From Dimorphilus gyrociliatus (Eukaryota; Annelida; Polychaeta; Dinophilidae): a stretch of 64,000 nt of DNA. Of this stretch, positions 49,330 through 59,566 are shown piece by piece. The position numbers and the translations under genes are program-made. Location: positions 32,906-96,905 of the forward strand of contig CAJFCJ010000045.1 of NCBI GenBank assembly GCA_904063045.1, written 5' to 3'. The notes under the pieces are model-generated. The model was not told the DNA's origin, made no database searches, and worked only from the letters and a program-made list of their open reading frames with translations. Numbering within the stretch: the first letter of the stretch is position 1; each line of letters starts with the position of its first letter.

Positions 49330-49665
49330 TTATAAATATTCGTCATGTAAAAACTAACTTTGTTATTTGTAAATGTAGAAATTTGAAATTTGGTATCTAC
49401 TTCAATTTTATTATGCCGATGTCAAATCTTTTTACAGAATTCAATTATCTTTTATGGTTCATGAGTTATGGCTCCATGAAATTTGGTTGATATTTATGAC
49501 CAACCAGTCAATATATCAAATATTTGACTGAAAATTAACTTTGTTATTAATAAATGTAGTTATTTGAAAATTGCTATTTTGACTAATTTCTGTATGGCAG
49601 TCTCAAATTCATTTTAATTATTTAATTATCTCCAATAGTTAAGTAGTTATGGCTTCCAAAAATTT
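49330..49665. repeat. Two decayed copies of the 1.6 kb-unit repeat family
   Basis: Bases 49330-49480 and 49500-49665 both contain the order: CATCAAA/TTTGTTA, GAAATTTG, a TATGCCGAT-like block, ATTCAATTATCT, and GAGTTATGGCT. The same order is seen at 54100, 55620 and 57350. Confidence 0.65.
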
Positions 49666-51627
49666 TGGTTAAAAAGTTCTTTTTAAGGCTATGTAATTGG
49701 GAAAAGAAAAACTTTAAAATTGTCACTTAGAAAATAAACTAATGTAAATAGAAGGTTTTTTCATGCATATCTTCATTTATTAGTTCATTTTGTAAGAAAT
49801 TTAAAAATACAATTATTTAATGAACTTTTAAAAAGAAAACAAATTATTTCTGCATAAAACTATACACAATTTTTTTTTCAATTTTTCATATCAACAAAAA
49901 AGAATATATATTGAAAATTTCATTTCAATGTCTTTAAGAAAGAAAAGTAGGCTTTTTATAAATTACATATTTAAATAAATAACATTTTTGCACAACACAA
50001 TTATCTGGGTCAAAAGTAACTAATAAACACAAAGTTTCAAGTTTTCTTTTTTTTTAACAATTGCAGGTTTAAAATTTAATGTTTTAAAGTCAATTAATCC
50101 AGTTAGCCAGCTTGTTAGTCTCTCAGTAAATTCTTGATTAGTCAGATGACAAATGATTGTTGTGGATTGTTTCTTTCTTTTATTTTTCTAAGCCAAAAAA
50201 GCAGTTTTTAAAGGACAATAACCTGAAAAAAAATTAAAATAAAGTTGTTTGTATACAAATAAAGAGTTAAAATTTTATTTTTACTATCCATTCAAATATT
50301 CATCAAAGATGTTTCCAGATAAAAGGCAAAACTCCAGCTTTTAGATAATTTCTTTTTCTGTAAAAATAAAAGGAAGCAGAACACAATTAAAAGAAACATT
50401 GTTTGATAAACTTACCAAAAAAGTTATCTATTTTTTGAGAAGATTTTAATTCTTTTAAAGAAGCTTTGAGCTCTGACCTACAAAATACTTCCTAAACTTA
50501 CAACATGAAAAACAAAAGACAAAAAAGCATTATCAAGTAGTTGAAAATGCCTTTTTAAGTTAATTTTTTGAAAGATATCATATAAGAGAAATCAGTCAAA
50601 AATTAAGGAAACAAGACAATTTAATACAGAATTCAGTATCTCAAATGAGAAATTGAATTGAAAACAGCCATCATGTATTTGAACACCTCATAAAGGCTTT
50701 CAGTAAATACAATCTGAGAGAATACAATTACAAATAATTATAATACAAAAAACTTATACCTAGAAACATACTATATAAACTGCAGAGCTTTTTCTCCAGT
50801 ACTTCAAAGAACACTCCATTGGAAGAATTCTCAACTGGATAACCTACACAAAGATTAGGCTACAAAATACTTTATTTACTTTCTGATGAATTATTCATGT
50901 TAGATATTTCAAAGGAAAAATCAGAATAATCCATCAGAAAATATAAATCATTACAAAATTACAAAGAGCTCCTACTCCTTCAAAAGTTGGAAATGAAATG
51001 ATGTTTTCCCAACAAGCTGTAAGGTTTATCTGTAAAATACTCTATGTTGATTTGTGAATACTTAACTTATTTTTTTTAACATGCATGTAGTAGTCATATT
51101 TCAAGATGGAGAAAATGTAGAAAATATCTTTAATTCTTATATTTTTAATATCTAAAACTTAAATTAACAGATTTGTAAATATTATGGGAATGATTGTACA
51201 GGTATTACAATAAATATTATAATAACAAGAGATTTATTGATAAATTTTTCAAAAACAATAGTCCATTTTCTATCAATTTTATAGAATATTTGATTAAAAT
51301 AATTCACATACAAACACCTTTATATAATTTAATATATATATTTACATGCCATGAACATGTGTTCTGTAATTTTTATTGTCTTGTGAGAAAATATCTTGCA
51401 CTGAAATGCAATTGGGAATGTTTTCCCACAAGAAAAAACAAATTTTTTTAGTGAAAGTTTCTAGTGAAAGTAAAGTCTGACAGAAAAAATGAATCTGACT
51501 ATATGATTTTTTCAATTTTATTTTTACAACAAATATACAAACCACTTAAAAGAAATAGTAAGAATATATAAACAACAAGTTTGATTAAAAAAGACCAAAG
51601 CTAATACAAATAATTTGAACACTGAAT
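49666..51627. other. AT-rich, no gene recognised
   Basis: Low-complexity, A/T-dominated sequence with scattered stop codons in all frames. Nothing supportable. Confidence 0.4.
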
Positions 51628-51990
51628 TTAATTTTTAACAGCAGATGTTAATTCTTTAAGCAATCTAATAACAAGAGTTTCTTCTTTTTTACATATTTCA
51701 TTAGGATGGTTTAATAATTTACATCCCATTACTTTCAAATCTTGACAAATATTCTTATCAAATGATTTTTTTGTGAAATACAAGTTATTTTTGGAAAAAG
51801 GTAGCTGCTTAACAATTTTCTTAATATCAATATTTTTAGAATTATGCTTTATATATACAAAAAGATTACTTGTAATCAATTTCCAACCAGTTACAATTGG
51901 AAGTAAATCATCCATTTCTAAATTTTCTATACAAAACATTTGTACTTTTTTTCTGTTTTAATTATAGATTGTACCTTTTCCCATTTTTTT
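51628..51990 (-). CDS. Second copy of the C-terminal domain of the unknown protein (frame-shifted tail)
   Basis: The minus-strand reading contains MFCIENLEMDDLLPIVTGWK, then SNLFVYIK and IDIKKIVKQLPF. It repeats the end of the upstream reading (VFSIENLTIQDV, IKGWNLRTTN, KKAVKQLPF). Two single-base frame changes in A- or T-rich runs (near 52085-52090 and 52035-52045) separate it from the main ORF. It ends with about 60 extra residues. Either the gene is decaying or these homopolymers carry sequence errors. Confidence 0.5.
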
Positions 51991-52077
51991 TCATTTAAAT
52001 TAACAAATTGATCTGTTAAAATTGTAAAATCAGATTGGAAAAAGGCAATTGCTTTACTGCTTTTTTTATATCAAAAT

Positions 52078-53502
52078 CTACAGAAATATTTTTGAGTAAA
52101 TTAAAATATTTGTTGTTCTTAAATTCCATCCCTTAATTATACAAAAGACATCTTGAATTGTTAAATTTTCAATACTAAACACCTGAAAGCTTTTATCAAT
52201 TTTTAACATATTTTTAGCCTTTAAGAATTTACCATTTTCTAATTTTAGAAAATCATTTGTTAAAATTGTATAATCTGATAAAATATCATGGAAAGGTTTT
52301 GTTTTTTTAAGGAAGTTCTGTTGAGTTTTTTGTGAAAAATCAGGATCATTGAAAGTATTGATTGTTCTTTGAATAATTAACATATTTTGAAATTTATATT
52401 TCCTTTCATTCTTTCTTTGTAACTCATTAAAAAAAAAATCCTGTCTACTTACAGCATCATCATTCTGGACATCCTCATCCAACTGCATCATTTCTCCAAC
52501 TTCCAAATTCTCTCCAAGACCCATCTGATTGTAGATTTCCATATCCATTTCCTCAATATTTTCACAATTTGTAGATGGTAACTCAGATTCCAATCCAGTT
52601 GTTGGTGGTGCAGGTTCAATTCCAGTTGATTGTGGTGCAGATTCCAATCCAGTTGTTGGTTGTGCAGATTCAATTTCTGTTGTAAGTGGTTCCAATTCTG
52701 ACTGCAGTGCTGATATAGCCATTTCTTGTTCTTGAAAATATTCTTCTCCTGATTCAAATAGTTGTGGTGTAACAGTTTCAATTCCAGATTGTTGTCTATG
52801 TTCAATAATTGTTGTTTCTTCTGAGAATCTTCTTGCAGTACTAGCAGTTGGCTGTGCAGGTACAATGATGTCTGTGTTTTCTGCTGGAGTTGTTGTTTCA
52901 TTTTCCAATTCATTTTCAGTTGCAGATGATTGAGAGATAGGGTTGGTTGTTGTTGCTGTTGTTTCTTTAGTTGGAGTTGGAGCATGGCAGTCATTATAGA
53001 ACTTAAGTAACTTTTTTTTCCAGTTGCTGAATACTTTATCACTTCTTTCTCCAATGATTTCCAAATTTTTTTTATTTATATTTAACACTTTCTTTTCATA
53101 AAAGTCTAAAATATTTTTAAAAGCATCTTCCTCTTTAACTGTTTTCATTAAATCTTTTAAGAATCTATAATTTTTTAAGTCTAGCTGTTTTTTATAAAAT
53201 TTTCTCATATATTTTTTTGATACAGATGTTAATTTTTGAATATATTTAAAAATAACTTTTAGCTCTTCTACATTGTCTGAAGGTTCAGCTAATGCCTCTT
53301 TAATACAACATGCTCCTAATAATTGATAGTTAAAGAATTGTTTACAGATAGCAGAATCAAAAGTTACATGAAATCTGCTATAGTAGGCATTGTGGTAACA
53401 ATGAAATAGAAAACTAATTTGAACTTTTAAATTTTTTTCAGTAATATCAATTGATTGAGTAGGATCTTCAAAAATTGGAATACACCATCTATTAGTTTCC
53501 AT
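52078..53502 (-). CDS. Unknown protein with T/Q/E-rich middle and repeated C-terminal domain
   Basis: 474-residue ORF from ATG at 53502. Residues 1-170 are a compact, mostly helical-looking region with several cysteines (SFLFHCYHNAYYSRFHVTF, YQLLGACCIKEAL). Residues ~175-330 are low complexity, rich in T, S, P and E with short repeats (TTGLESAPQSTGIEPAP). Residues ~360-474 hold a domain with ILTNDFLKL, VFSIENLTIQDV and IKGWNL, repeated downstream in another frame. I do not recognise the family. No transposase, polymerase or retroviral motif is visible. The surroundings are repeat-rich, so an element-encoded protein is possible. Confidence 0.5.
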   Translation of the reverse strand: METNRWCIPIFEDPTQSIDITEKNLKVQISFLFHCYHNAYYSRFHVTFDSAICKQFFNYQLLGACCIKEALAEPSDNVEELKVIFKYIQKLTSVSKKYMRKFYKKQLDLKNYRFLKDLMKTVKEEDAFKNILDFYEKKVLNINKKNLEIIGERSDKVFSNWKKKLLKFYNDCHAPTPTKETTATTTNPISQSSATENELENETTTPAENTDIIVPAQPTASTARRFSEETTIIEHRQQSGIETVTPQLFESGEEYFQEQEMAISALQSELEPLTTEIESAQPTTGLESAPQSTGIEPAPPTTGLESELPSTNCENIEEMDMEIYNQMGLGENLEVGEMMQLDEDVQNDDAVSRQDFFFNELQRKNERKYKFQNMLIIQRTINTFNDPDFSQKTQQNFLKKTKPFHDILSDYTILTNDFLKLENGKFLKAKNMLKIDKSFQVFSIENLTIQDVFCIIKGWNLRTTNILIYSKIFL

Positions 53503-54100
53503 TGTAATGCTGTGTAAAAAAAAAATTATTAGAAAAATTTCAAAGTGTATTTGTACAACTTACAAAAAATTTTTCAAAGCCTTCTCTTTTCCACAAAAAA
53601 GTAAACCAAGTTTCCAAAGTCAAACCTCAGACTGATTTAATGAATATTAAAAACACCCAGTTATATTTATATACATCTTCTTGGTTAAGAGTTTTTTTCT
53701 GTAAACAATTTAATTAATCAAACAATTGAAAAGGTTTTTAGTGATCTTTCCCTTGATCACCTTTTTACATAATATGCAAGCACTCACTAAACAACTATTA
53801 ACCATTGAATACTTTCACCCTTGTCTTGTCAAACAAAGTTAATTTAAACTTACAAAGTTCAACTCTCCTTCAAAGCTTGACTTTAGTTAATTCTATAAAT
53901 TAATTATTTAAATATGCAGTGATGTGTTCTTTTCTTAATCTTTTTTTCTTACCAATCAAAAAAATTATAGCATAAAATAAATTTCTTTAAGCCTTTAAAT
54001 GTATAGAAAAAAATTTTCTTCAAAAAATAAATAATGTTTTCAACATTTAACTTACAATTTATTTATTTCGCGTAAGAAAAATACAACCAATTGATAGTAT
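53503..54100. other. AT-rich 5' flank of the unknown gene
   Basis: No coding signal. Nothing recognised. Confidence 0.4.
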
Positions 54101-57100
54101 TATTTTTTGCCATTAATTTTGCTTCAAATTTGATCAAAATCAGTCGAGTGGTTGCTGAGATATGGATTCTCTTTAATGTTCCATTTTGACACTGTTATTG
54201 GCTTACATCAATCAAAAATATTCCTCATAAAAAAACTAAATTGGTTAATATTAATGATACAGATCTGAAATTTTGTACATATACTAATATTGATATGCCG
54301 ATTCCAAATCCTTTTACAGAATTCAATTATCTCTTATGGTTTGGGAGCTACGTTGACTTGAAGTTTAATGCATTTTCTTTATATAATTCATTGTCATAAT
54401 TCATATTTTTGAATTGACAAATATTAATTTAATATATGGAATGTCTTTATAAATGTTCATATTATTTTCTAACAATAATTTTGGTTATAATCTTTTATAA
54501 AAGCCTATATAAAATATTTGTCTAGGTTGTGCATACTCTGTTATTAATTAAGGTACAAAGTGCAACTGCCTTACATAAAACATTTGTTATAAAATGATAA
54601 TAAAGATTAATTGGTAAACATATATATATATGTATAGTTTTTTAATTTTTGTACATATAGCATTTAAGATATGCCAATTAAAAATATTTTTACAAAATTC
54701 AACTATGTTGTACAGTTATTAACAACTAATTGAAAGTAGATAATGATATCACAGTGGCCAATTTTTTTATCTTATTTAAAAATTAAGAAAAGAAAAATAA
54801 TACTAAACCTTTATTAATATTTACAAAAAGACACATAGTTCTTTTTCAAAATTTTCATTGATGTACTCTTTCCTCCACAATTTAATGATATAGAACTTTG
54901 TATTAACTAATTTTGGGATGCCAATTTTAAATCTTACCATTACACAGATTTCAATTATGTTGTTTAGTTTTTAAGTTACTCTGCTTCAAAGTTTAATACA
55001 TTTCCTTTATATAAATCCCTAAAAGAATTGATATTTTTCAAGTGTGATTTATTTGAATGAGGTTTTGCTCACATTTTCATTGCTTACAATTTGTTTTAAT
55101 AATTTTTTTCTTTCAAATTTAATCTGACTCTTAAGAAAAACATAATAAGCAAAAGAATCAGCAAGCAGAGAATGCAGATCAAGATGTTGATCAAGAAGAA
55201 GATGAAGAAGAAGCTATGTATCTTGAAGAAGAAATAGATGTTATTGCCAGTTAAAGAAGTGTTATACACTTTTGATGTTGTAAATATTTTTATTGTTATG
55301 ATATAGTTGTGTTCAAAAGAATTCAACAAATTGTACTTAATTGGCAGATTGAGATCAGAGTGATTGTTTTTATTTGCAAGAAGTATCATAAGCAACAGGG
55401 ATTTATAACTGTTGATTTATTTAAAAAAAAATAGAAAGAAATAGCAAAAACAGTTGAAAACTGTTTTAAAATGTATTTGTTTTTCCTTTGTATGTTTTTA
55501 ATTTTAGTTTAAAGACATTTCTTTTTTTCTAATTTTTATATAGCTTCTTAAATAAAACATTTTTTAAACAAAAAATATTAAAACTTTCTTTCAATTAACT
55601 TTTACAATTTTGATTCATTTTAATTTGATATAGTCTCATTCTGTCATTAATTTTACTTCAAATTTCATCAAAATCGGCCAGGTAGTTGCTGAGATATGGA
55701 TTCTTATAAATGTTCTATTTTAACACTGTTATTGGCTTACATCAATCAAAAATATTCGTCATAAAAAAATCAAATTTGTTAATATTTAAGTTAGAGCTTT
55801 CAAATTTGGTGCATATACTAATATCACTACGCCGATCTCAAATCTTTTTACACAATTCAGTTATCTCTTACAGTTCCAGAGTTATGGCACCATCAAATTA
55901 TGCTTGTTATTTCTTACATATAGGTCTATAGGAAATATTCATCATGGCTGGACTAACTCTGTTGTTAATTAAGTTACATGTTTGTAATTCTGTATTTAGA
56001 ATAGTATGATAATGCCAATCATAAAAACACAATTCTTTTAAATATATATATATATATATATATAATAAAAAAATTGATGTATATAGCTTACATTTAAATA
56101 TTCAGTTATAGTCCTTTTTCTTACCATCAAGAAGTTGAAGAATAAAATATTCCTAAACCTATAAATGTACAGAAAATATATATTGTCTTTTATTTTGATT
56201 GAAGAACATTTAGATTTGGTATTCCAATTTTGAATTTTTTTACAAAATTTAACAATCTATTATGTTTTTTCAGCAAGGGTCAGTTAATGTCAGCTACATT
56301 TTCCTTATAAAGTTAGAGTTATATACAGTATATTCTATTTGAATTCGATTATCTTTTGTAGTTTTTGAGCTACAGTGCTTCAAACTTTAATATATTTCCC
56401 CTTTATAATTCACTAAAAAAGTTGATATTTTTCAAGTGGGATTTATTTAAATAAGGTTATGATCACATTTTTATTTCTTATTATTTCTTCTAAAAAGTTT
56501 TTTCCTTAAAGTTTAATCTTGCATTACAACTCAGTGAAAATTTTTCATTATAGAGCTGTAAAGTTTTTTTTACATAAAACAAAAGTTAGCTAATACAATA
56601 TTAATGTATTGAATAGGTTTTATATGTTACTTTCCTCTTTCTCAAATATATATATATAATTGATTTCATTAAACATTGGAGAGATATATAAAGAATACTT
56701 TTATCAATTTAACCACAGCAAACCAAATGCTACAATTCAAGATTCCTTTTAAAAGTATATAAAAATATTCAAAAGAATGATTTCCATCAGAACCAATAGA
56801 AAAAGTTTTGGGAAGAAGAGGTCTATAAGAAAAGGATTAAGACAATAAGAAAAATAAACATGGTAAACAAGAAAACAAGAAAAAGGAACAGGAGAAACAG
56901 AAGGAAAACAAGAAGAGAAACAAACTCACCAAAAGGATGAGCAAGCAGAAGAGGCAGAGATGAAGAAAGTGTTATTTATTTTGAAGAAATAGATATTAAA
57001 AAAAATGATAAAAATATATATTAACCAAGAAATTTGATTCAAACATTTGGTAAAAAATTATTAAACTGAGAAGAATTGATCACTCTTACAAATAACTTTT

Positions 57101-57680
57101 ATTTTTGGCTAAAATTCAGAAAAAAATATTAATTATAGTAAAGAATGAAAAGTAATTATTATAAATTTAATACCAACAGCAAGACAGAATTGTAAAGTTA
57201 TATTATATTATATATTTACTTTAAATTTCAATTTTGCCTTAAACTTTAATATATTTTCTTTATACAATTCATCACATTTCTATTAATATTTTTGGAATAA
57301 GAAATATTTATGTATTATGCAGAACATCCCTCTAATTGTTATTATTTTTTCCTGACAATAATTTTGGTTCAAATTTGATCAAAATTGGCCCAGTAGTTGC
57401 TGAGATATGGATTATAAGAAACATTATATATCAACTCTATTAAAAGCTTATATAAACAAAAATATTCGACATTCAAAAAAACTAAATTTGTTAATATAAA
57501 AGTCAGAGCTCTGAAATTTTGTACATATACTAATATTAATACACCAATTCCAAATCTTTTTACAAAATTCAATTATCTCTTTTGGTTTGGGAGCTACATT
57601 GACTTGAAGTTTAATGCATTTTCTTTATATAATTCATTGTCATAATTAATATTTTTTAATTGACAAATACTAATTTAATG
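54100..57680. repeat. Decayed tandem array of ~1.6 kb units
   Basis: The block containing GGTTGCTGAGATATGG recurs at about 54,150, 55,685 and 57,400, each time followed by the same order of sub-blocks (TTGGCTTACATCAATCAAAA, an ATACTAATATT block, ATTCAATTATCTC, then GACTTGAAGTTTAATGCA in two of the three). The first two units also share a K/E-rich coding-like stretch on the plus strand (EEEAMYLEEEIDV near 55,205; DEESVIYFEEIDI near 56,965). A (TA)n tract lies at 56043-56065. There is no intact ORF. Confidence 0.65.
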
Positions 57681-57686
57681 GGGGTC

Positions 57687-57827
57687 ATGGAAAACGTCCA
57701 CAATGGAAAACGTCCACAAATTTATGGAAAACGTCCACAGGCAATATGGAAAACGTCCACACAAATATTGAAAACGTCCACAAGTAAAATGGAAAACGTC
57801 CACAGCTGAAATAGCAAATGTGCACAA
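57687..57827 (+). repeat. Array of ATGGAAAACGTCCACA motifs
   Basis: Copies start at about 57687, 57703, 57724, 57745, 57765, 57789 and (degenerate) 57811, separated by 0-8 variable A/T-rich bases, so spacing is mostly 20-24. The core GAAAACGTCCACA is nearly invariant while the spacers vary. It lies about 350 bases before a PHD-finger ORF. Confidence 0.9.
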
Positions 57828-58177
57828 CTTTAATAGAAAGAATTTTCTTAACATGAAACCAAAAAAAAATATTTACAACAAAGAACTTGAAAATTAATTG
57901 ATAAAGGATTAGTTAGATATCTTAAAAGTATAAGAAAAATATTCATTTCATACCAGTTTTCTTTTCTAGTTACATCTACTTCCTGTTTTTTTAAGCTGTT
58001 TACTTTTGAGGAAAATTCATTGAAACTGCTTTAAAACTGGTGTTATATATGTGTAATTATTGTAAGTATTATTTTTCTTTATTTATCATAATGTATTATT
58101 ATTATTTGGCAGGTAAAAAGTAGCGAATTTTGAATTAAATGAATGTTTTTAAATGTAGCATTACATCAGGATTCAAA

Positions 58178-58598
58178 ATGGCAGCATGCAAAAGTTGTAA
58201 CAAACACTTTCATGGAAAGGAAAAGCAAATGAAATGTGTACTATGCAAATACATATTCCATGTCAAATGTATTGAAGGTCAGACTCTGTGAATAATTTCA
58301 GTTTCACATTTTAAATATTACTTTTTAAATAGGAAAATATTGCACTCAATGCAAAGAAATAAACAATAAAGAAGTTATTATACAACTGAATAGATGCAAA
58401 TTCAAAAAAACTCAGCAGAATGAATTGAATGAAAGTAGTGCTATGCAAATGATAATGCCACCATCACAAATTGCACCTCAAGAGGAAGACATTAATGACA
58501 AATTTACTTCTCCAAAACCATCTGATATTAATTTTTCCTTTCATTTTGGAGTTTATCAAGAGCACAGGATAGCAGATGAAATTGTTGATGATGAATAA
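58178..58598 (+). CDS. PHD-type zinc finger ORF, probably part of a dead transposon
   Basis: Two exons, 58178-58277 and 58333-58598, join in phase (55 bp GT-AG intron) to encode 121 residues. The N-terminus has CKSC, MKCVLC, FHVKC and YCTQC: C-x2-C, C-x2-C, H-x2-C, C-x2-C, the C4HC3 pattern of a PHD finger. The remainder is polar and acidic. After the TAA at 58596 the same frame continues as coding-like, acidic sequence (ADFSSEYAVSTEIP) to another stop at about 58736, so the TAA may be a late nonsense change. No transposase core is visible. Confidence 0.5.
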
Positions 58599-58739
58599 CA
58601 TATTGCAGATTTTTCTAGTGAATATGCAGTGTCAACAGAAATTCCAGAAACAGTACCTGACTTTTGCAATGAAGTGGAAATTTCAACTGAAAATGATCAA
58701 TGTACACATACATTCGTCAGCTATATTCTACAATAGAGA

Positions 58740-59154
58740 AGTAGTATTGAACCAGTATTGTACTATGCAGATAGCACTGATAAAGATAAGCAGTAGTGAC
58801 CTAGTTTCGCATAGGGCAGTGCATACACATTATGCAGTAATAAAACCTATTGAATTATATAAAGAATATTTGCTATTTGCAACCTAGCATTAATATTACA
58901 ATTTATTAATCCATAAATTTATGATTTCGAACTAAAACTAGTTCAATTAATTATCAATTATGCTTAAATTCTAAGGTTAGATTATATTCACTATTCAACA
59001 GTATTGTATACACAATACTGTTCTTTTTAACATGCATTAATCAGATATACTTCCTCCTTATATGCTGATGCTAAATTTACTAACTCAATCAATTGAATAT
59101 CATTATTAAGGTAGAATATAAAAACGGTCAAATATACAATCTACATGTTTTCTT
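58740..59154. other. AT-rich, nothing recognised
   Basis: Between the PHD ORF remnant and the presumed LTR of the Ty3/gypsy element. Confidence 0.4.
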
Positions 59155-59340
59155 GATTGTTGGACTTGTCCTACTAAAATTGTTACATCTTATGCAACTC
59201 TCCAACCTTCGAAATTCAACTATTATTTAGAAGAGGAAAACAATAAAAACATGACCATATTTAGAACTTTTCTTTGTCTTCAAATGTTACTTTTGTTTTT
59301 GTGAACATTGAAATTTGTGAACTATCAACCTTTAAAAGAG

Positions 59341-59348
59341 TATATAAA
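59341..59348 (+). promoter_or_regulatory. LTR TATA box
   Basis: TATATAAA, followed about 30 bases on by TTGATAGTTCAGTT, which could contain the start site. Confidence 0.55.
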
Positions 59349-59566
59349 CCCTACGAAATTAACAGTTGATAGTTCAGTTTTCTAACCGTCAGCTAGTTGT
59401 TTAAACTAGCTTGTTTAGAACTAGAAGCTCATTTTACTCAATACATATTCTTTGGACGAAATACTGGTGTTTTGTTAATCAATTTCTACCGAAATTGCCT
59501 TTGTTAGACTATTTGTGGACGAACTTTAAAGGTTCTATTTGGACCAGTACTTTGGCAAGTTGGTAA

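Noticed and set aside
52488-53054. Q/L/N-rich minus-strand ORF
   Set aside because: Another frame of the T/Q/E-rich region of the 474-residue ORF. The composition comes from the CAA/ACA-rich repeats.
55096-55395. Hydrophobic minus-strand ORF with apparent membrane helices
   Set aside because: It is the complement of an A-rich, K/E-coding repeat on the plus strand, so the hydrophobicity is an artefact.
57687-57827. CRISPR-like array (short repeats with variable spacers)
   Set aside because: The genome is animal, spacers are only 0-8 bases and A/T-rich, and no cas genes are present. A transposase-type binding array fits better.
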